A stretch of 64,000 nt of DNA, from positions 1 through 64,000 of the forward strand of contig CAWGJL010000001.1 of assembly GCA_963822765.1 (NCBI GenBank), written 5' to 3'. The notes under the pieces were generated by a model, which was not told the DNA's origin, did no database searches, and saw only the letters and a program-made list of their open reading frames with translations. Below are positions 59,600 through 64,000 of the stretch, piece by piece. The DNA is from Palsa-504 sp963822765. GTDB lineage: Bacteria > Actinomycetota > Actinomycetes > Streptosporangiales > Streptosporangiaceae. The number at the start of each line of letters is the position of its first letter. Within the stretch, counting starts at the first letter, position 1. The translations under genes and the position numbers were made by a program.

Positions 59600-60047
59600 G
59601 TAAGGCCCCCTGGACTATCCGCCAAGATCCCCCAGGGGGCAAGGCCCCTGCAACAGGACCCCAACATGCACGCTAGCACGCCATATGCCCAGCTAGATAG
59701 GCCCTCTGACCGCTCCTGCAGCGTCGGCTGAGCTGTCTGCGACAGCCCGCAGCTGGCAACGTCTGCCGCTAAACGAGTTCCTCGGACAAGACCCCGGAGA
59801 CGCTGATCGGCTACGAGGCGCGCAGCGATGAGCCGCAGTGCGCCGAGCTGGCTGGCGACGATGCTGGGCGCAGGTCTACACCCTGCACTTCTGGCCGCCC
59901 TACGGGGATCCGGACGTCCAGCAGGCCAAGCACTACACCGGAACCTCCGAGAGTTCGCGATTTCTGAAGGTGTTTGGGCGGTGCCTGAGTGCCGGGTTCG
60001 GCGAACTGCACGGTCGCGTCTTGTGCTTGCTGGAGAGCGATCTCTCA
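59600..60047. other. Gap of about 450 bp with a GIY-YIG-like relic
   Basis: Plus-strand 59871-59960 reads QVYTLHFWPPYGDPDVQQAK, then HYTGTSE, resembling the start of small GIY-YIG nucleases (VYxLHF...HYTG). Nothing downstream continues it. No other gene supported. Confidence 0.3.
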
Positions 60048-60899
60048 TCAACCGGTCTGCTGCGTCTCGGGCTGGCCCGGGGAAAGGCGTGGCAGGGCGC
60101 GGGCCATCGTGAGGGAGGTCTCCTGGGTGAGCTGCACCTTTGTCTGGGACCGAAGGTGCTGGCGCAGCTGCTCGGTGAATTCCCGGCGGATGTCATCTGG
60201 CCAGCTCAGCGAGGTTGCTCTGGTGTTCTCCACGCCGACGACGGTCTCGGCAGGCCGGACGATCCGCTGCGTGTGCGTCTTGTGGATGGCCGTCCCGAAC
60301 AGGCCGGTGCCCGCGATGGCCTCGGTGTCGGCGAAATGCGGCTGCCTTACCTGGGCACGGACGTCGTCGCCGCGGGCGGCCCACATGCCGAGCAGGGCGT
60401 CGTGCAAAGGGTCGTCGTAGCGTTCGCCGGTCTCCAGCAGGGCGAGCCAGCCGCCGGGGCGCAGGAGCCGTGCAGGCTTGCGGAACATGACCTCGGGGTC
60501 GACCCAGTGGAATGCCGTGCCCGAGATGATCAGGTCCAAGGAAGCGTCGGCCGCAGCGAAGTCCTCGAACGAGGACACCTGGAACGACAGCGCCGAGCCA
60601 TCGAGACGGCGCCGGGCGGCGGCGACCATCGACGGGCCGATGTCGATGGCGGTCAGGCGGAACCCATACCACGCCAGGCTCTCAGTGAGCTGGCCCGTGC
60701 CGCATCCGACCTCGAGGACCTCGCTGCCGGCGCCAACCGCGGCGGTCGCGACGGCGAACTCGACGATTTCACTGGGGTACCCGGGCCGGGATGCCTCATA
60801 GAGCTGGGCGACGCCGTCGAACAGCGTCCGCCGCTGCCGCCGCTTGCTGCGCTCCTGCTCGGTTTCTGCTGCCAGGCCCACAGCCCGATAGTAAAGCAC
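60048..60899 (-). CDS. Class I SAM-dependent methyltransferase
   Basis: 283 residues. Motif I VLEVGCGTGQLTESLA, motif II region LTAIDIGPSMVAAARRRL, motif IV SLDLIISGTAFHWVDPE and LLRPGGWLALLETGE. N-terminal FDGVAQLYEASRPGYPSEIV is typical of small-molecule methyltransferases of the UbiE/type-11 group. Intact. Substrate unknown. The start may be internal; the family usually starts around RRTLFDGVAQLYEASRPGYP. Confidence 0.85.
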   Translation of the reverse strand: MLYYRAVGLAAETEQERSKRRQRRTLFDGVAQLYEASRPGYPSEIVEFAVATAAVGAGSEVLEVGCGTGQLTESLAWYGFRLTAIDIGPSMVAAARRRLDGSALSFQVSSFEDFAAADASLDLIISGTAFHWVDPEVMFRKPARLLRPGGWLALLETGERYDDPLHDALLGMWAARGDDVRAQVRQPHFADTEAIAGTGLFGTAIHKTHTQRIVRPAETVVGVENTRATSLSWPDDIRREFTEQLRQHLRSQTKVQLTQETSLTMARALPRLSPGQPETQQTG

Positions 60900-60947
60900 C
60901 GCCTGGTACCGTCCGGGTCCGCTGCCAGCACGGGACGAGCCATTCGC

Positions 60948-62940
60948 TCACGGAACCTGCCGGGGTATGGAGGACTCGGCTGGGAGTGGCCGGCCGAGAC
61001 CGCCCCCGCCGGCATCGGCGCAGTAGCGGATGGCGGTGGGGTCGCTGATCCCGAACAAGTGGGCAAGCCGGAGCGGGTCACCGCCGCTGGCCTGGGCTTC
61101 GGCCAGGAGCCGGTCAGCGCGCAGGTCCCGCGCGGTGATCTCCACCTTGCGCACCGTGGCCTGGATGTAGCTGCGGCGGACCGGGCCGGTGCCGCCGCCG
61201 GTGCTCCGGTTGATCAGCAGGTGCGGGTTGGCGGTCGCGGGCCAGCGCGCGTGCCGGGCCTGCAGCCATGCGCGCAGGTGATCGGCGGTGAGCCGGTCCA
61301 GCGGCCGGGCGCGGCCGCCGGCGAGCAGGCTGCCAGCGGCGGGGTCGGCATCGTCCAGCCTCAGGGCGCAGATGTCGGCCGGGCGCAGCGCGTGCACCCC
61401 GGCGAGCAGGACGATGAGCCGCTCGGCCGGGGTCGTGCAGACGGCCGAGCAGGCTGGCGCGCAGGCCGTCATCCAGCGGCAGGACCGGCGGCGGCTGGAC
61501 CCGGCGGCCGGTCAGCGGCCCGGCCGGGTTGGTGAACAGCACGCGGCGGGCCTTCAGCGTGCCGAACAGCGACCGCATCGCCGACAGCGCCAGCAGCCGG
61601 GTCGCGCCGGTCAGCGGGGCGAGCTCGGCGGTCACGTCATCGGTGGTGACCTGCCGCAGCGACTCATACCGAGCGGCCCAGCTGGCCAGCGGGGCCTGCA
61701 GGATGCGCACGTATCCCTGGATCGTGCTGGTCTGCCGGGCCCTTCCGGCGCGGGGCCCGCGGCCTTGCAGGGCCTCGGCCCAGGTTCGCACCTCAGCCGC
61801 GAACGGCGCGGGCAAGGCCGCGAGCCGGGCCGCCAGCCACCGCTCGAAGGCGGCCTGCGGGCTGGGCCGGGCCAGGCCCTGGCCGGTGAGGAACTCCACG
61901 GCCCGCAGCGCGACCAGGTGCCGCTCGACCAGGAACTGCCGGATATCCGCGGCGTCCCACGGCGGCTCGCCGAGTTGTTCCCGGCTGGCCAGCACCGCGA
62001 GCACCGCACGGCAGGCATGGCGCAGCGTGTCCAGGGCCCAGCCGCGGGCCTGCCCGTAGCTGATCAGCGCGTCCAGCGGCGGCCCGGCGGCCGGGCTCGG
62101 CACCGGCGGGCGCCGGGAGGCCCGGGCCTGCCTGCGCAGGGCCCGGGCGGCGCGGGCGGCGAGCTGGCAGGACCGGCACGCCCCGGCCGCGCCGATCGGC
62201 TGCGCCCGCCCGCACCAGGGACAGGTCCCCACCGCATGGGACCGGCGGAAACCCTGGCAGGCCCCGCACAGCCCGCCGGACAGCCAGGTCAGATCCCCGC
62301 AGTCGCGGCAGGACCCGGCGATCTGGCGGGTCCGGGCAGCGGGCGGGAGCACGACCCGGGGACGGCGTGCCCGGGCCCGCTTCCCCAGGGCCCGGGCGGC
62401 CCGGGCCGCGAGCTGGCAGGACCGGCACGCCCCCGCCTTGCCGATCGGCTGCGCCCGCCCGCACCAGGGGCAGGTCCCGGCCGGGTGCGCCCAGCGGAAC
62501 AGCCGGCACGCCCGGCACAGGCCACTGGTCAGCCGGGTCAGGTCCCCGCAGTCGCGGCAGGCGCCGGTGACCTCGCGGGACCTCGCATAGCAGCTGCGGC
62601 ACCGGCCCGACCACAGCCGCGCGACCTGCTTACCGCAGCCCCGGCAGGCCCCGGCCCGCGCCGCCGCCCGCTTCTTGCAGCGTTCGCACCGGTCACCCAG
62701 CCAGACCGGGCGTTCTTCGCCGCAGCCAGGGCAAAGGACCAGGCGAGTCCGCGACAGCCGGTAACAGCGGGCGCACAGCCCGGCGGCCAGGTGCGGGCGG
62801 TTCTGCCCGCAGCTGGCGCACGGCCGGGCCGCCCGCCAGGCGCGGGCATAGCAGCGCCGGCACAATCCGGCCTTGCGCCGGCCCGGCCCGGTATCCCCGC
62901 AGGCGGTGCAGGAGATCACCGGCCCCGCGGGCGCGGTCAT
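60948..62940 (-). CDS. Tyrosine-recombinase-like protein with eight N-terminal CxxC zinc ribbons, frameshifted
   Basis: ATG 62940 overlaps the stop of the XRE gene. Residues 1-275 contain eight tandem units of type CxxCG-(9-12)-CxxC, e.g. CTACGDTGPGRRKAGLCRRC, CRDCGDLTRLTSGLCRAC and CPWCGRAQPIGKAGACRSC; two 75-residue blocks are near duplicates. Residues 285-500 are a helical SAM-like core (LDALISYGQARGWALDTLRH, TSTIQGYVRILQAPLASWAA). After a frame change near 61450, RLIVLLAGVHALRPADICAL and HLLINRSTGGGTGPVRRSYI resemble the recombinase catalytic domain, but the HxxR...H/W...Y set is not evident; the end is LRLAHLFGISDPTAIRYCAD. Probably a DNA-binding accessory recombinase acting with the tyrosine recombinase of the same operon. 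Confidence 0.7.
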
Positions 62941-63254
62941 ACCGGCGGCAGCGACCGGCCGCCCCGCCGCGACGGCCGGATCGCCGGTGAGTCCTGCGCC
63001 GCGGCAGCCGCGGGCGCCTCCCGGCTGGCCCTGGCCGCGGCCGGGTCACGGATGAGCAGGTCACCAGGTTCGCAGCCGAGCACCGCGCAGATGATGTCCA
63101 AGTCATCGAGGCGGACCGAGATCGGCCGCCCGGACCACAGATGCGACATCTTCCCGGCCGAGATCTCCAGCCCGGCCTCGGCCAGCAGCCGCCGCAGATC
63201 CGAGGACCGCCAGATGCCGCGCTGGGCGGCGGCCAGCCGCAGGTTCCACTGCAT
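62937..63254 (-). CDS. XRE-type helix-turn-helix protein
   Basis: 105 residues from ATG 63254 (MQWNLRLAAAQRGIWRSSDL). HTH: LRRLLAEAGLEISAGKMSHL, WSGRPISVRLDDLDIICAVL then GCEPGDLLIRD, a Cro/C1-type repressor lacking other domains. Its stop overlaps the next gene (ATGA), and the recombinase stop lies 5 bp upstream of its start. It probably controls the operon or directs the recombination complex. Confidence 0.85.
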   Translation of the reverse strand: MQWNLRLAAAQRGIWRSSDLRRLLAEAGLEISAGKMSHLWSGRPISVRLDDLDIICAVLGCEPGDLLIRDPAAARASREAPAAAAAQDSPAIRPSRRGGRSLPPV

Positions 63255-63258
63255 GTCT

Positions 63259-64000
63259 CTACTCCTTGAACCGGGCGGCGGCCCGCTCGGCCGCCTGCTG
63301 GTACGCGTTTTCGATGGCCTCGTCAGCGACGTGAACATAGCGGACCGTAGTGGACAGCCACCGGTGACCCAGCAGCTGCTGGATCGCGGCCAGGCCGATG
63401 CCCTCGCCATACAACCGCGACGCGCACGCATGCCGCAGCACATGCGGGGTCAGCTTGGTGACCGGGCCACGCAGATGCGCCGCCGCAGCCTCGGCCAGCG
63501 CCCGGGCGAACGTGTCACCGCCGATCGGCCCGCCGCGTTCGGACGGGAACAGCACCGCGCGGGGCAGCTCCCAGTCATCGGCGAACTGGCCGCGGACGTC
63601 TTGGACCCACCAGATCAGCAGCGGCCGGGCATCACCCAGCATCGGCACCATCCGCTCCCGTGGCCCCGAGCCGCGCGAGCCCTTGCCCAGCCGCACGTGG
63701 ATCTTCCCGAGCGGGCCATGGCCGAAGTGCAGATCCTCCAGCCGCAGCCCGCACAGCTCGGCCAGCCGCAGCCCGGTCTCGTCGGCCAGCCGGGCCATCG
63801 CGTAATGCCGGGCCGCGGCCAGCCACTTGCGCGCCGCGGGCAGCTCGCCGCGCCACGAAGCGAAGAACGCCGCCAGCGCCTGCGGGGACGGCGGGACGCG
63901 GACATGGAAGTCACCCGAGTGGCGGGGCCGGTTGCACGCATCGATCGGCGAGGTGACCACCCGGCCGGTCAGCTCGTGGATCTCGCCCCGGTAGCGGACC
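63259..64000 (-). CDS. Tyrosine recombinase (XerC/D-like integrase), N-terminus outside the window
   Basis: The last 240 residues are visible. Catalytic residues: LADETGLRLAELCGLRLEDL (Arg), HVRLGKGSRG (Lys), LTPHVLRHACASRLYGEG (HxLRH), LLGHRWLSTTVRYVHVADEA (His/Trp and nucleophile Tyr). The frame continues past the right window edge. It is first of a three-gene unit with the XRE and zinc-ribbon proteins. No attachment site for it is identified here. Confidence 0.88.
   Translation of the reverse strand, partial: VRYRGEIHELTGRVVTSPIDACNRPRHSGDFHVRVPPSPQALAAFFASWRGELPAARKWLAAARHYAMARLADETGLRLAELCGLRLEDLHFGHGPLGKIHVRLGKGSRGSGPRERMVPMLGDARPLLIWWVQDVRGQFADDWELPRAVLFPSERGGPIGGDTFARALAEAAAAHLRGPVTKLTPHVLRHACASRLYGEGIGLAAIQQLLGHRWLSTTVRYVHVADEAIENAYQQAAERAAARFKE

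Noticed and set aside
59838..61535. 565-codon plus-strand frame opposite the methyltransferase and zinc-ribbon protein
   Set aside because: Shadow of real minus-strand genes; only the first 30 codons resemble a GIY-YIG relic and they do not continue.
60948..64000. Recombinase-in-trio (RIT) element
   Set aside because: RIT units have three tyrosine recombinases; here one of the three is a small XRE protein and another has zinc ribbons and uncertain catalytic residues.

Overview
The window is high-GC DNA with GTG and TTG starts, dense operons and start/stop overlaps of the ATGA and GTGA type. Gene content suggests an actinobacterium (Actinomycetota). The mix of a GGDEF-EAL/DUF5317 pair, ECF-type corrinoid uptake, a LuxR-type large ATPase regulator and an IS481/IS110/zinc-ribbon integrase background fits a soil actinobacterium, perhaps Thermoleophilia (Solirubrobacterales-like). 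That placement is inference, not proof. A striking property of the whole window is that many conserved genes (nadE, ftsH, hmgA, hppD, phhA, GGDEF-EAL, ECF S component) are split by single-base frame changes, while both halves stay well conserved. Sequencing or assembly indels are the most economical explanation. I annotate such genes as one locus spanning all frames and say so.

Left part (1-13.4 kb): the start of pntA runs off the left edge. Then comes a minus-strand operon headed by a cobalamin riboswitch (about 6285-6432): two DUF4430 exported proteins, EcfT, a fused double EcfA ATPase, and an ECF S component fused to an alpha/alpha-toroid (prenyltransferase/squalene-oxidase repeat) domain. 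Toroid plus DUF4430 are the two folds that make vertebrate transcobalamin, so this looks like a bacterial, split transcobalamin-like corrinoid importer. A PduO-type adenosyltransferase lies just upstream on the other strand. Next are an AbiEi/DUF559 gene, a nucleotidyltransferase-fold protein, a damaged alpha/beta hydrolase, an MFS exporter overlapping a P450, and a hydrolase-cyclase fusion.

Middle part (13.5-36.8 kb): a large LuxR-type ATPase regulator, an exported glycosidase-like protein, glutamine-dependent NAD synthetase, and a phenylalanine/tyrosine degradation cluster (phenylalanine hydroxylase, HPP dioxygenase, homogentisate dioxygenase, an Lrp/AsnC regulator, a fumarylacetoacetase-family hydrolase). 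A phosphoribosyltransferase is fused in frame behind the hydroxylase. Then follow a c-di-GMP enzyme with a coupled DUF5317 membrane protein, a 29-residue membrane peptide, ftsH, azlCD, a VOC protein coupled to a UvrA-like ATPase, a methyltransferase and an exported beta-helix protein.

Right part (36.8-64 kb) is accessory DNA. tRNA-Glu(CTC) sits at 42895-42967, and two extra copies of its 3' end lie at 36863 and 38063 in the same orientation. These look like attachment-site scars bounding about 1.2 kb and 4.8 kb. Inside are a collagen-like exported protein, an IS110 transposase, an autoregulated HTH/nucleotidyltransferase pair, and a C-terminal relic of an apparent replication-relaxation protein. 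Beyond the tRNA are a chimeric subtilisin-like protease, gene relics, a low-GC two-gene module (cupin-like plus membrane PLD-like protein), a group II intron, an IS481 element with recognisable ends, zinc-ribbon and membrane proteins of unknown role, a PP2C phosphatase convergent with a GntR regulator, and at the right edge a three-gene recombination module: tyrosine recombinase, XRE-type HTH protein, and a second recombinase-like protein carrying eight tandem CxxC zinc ribbons.
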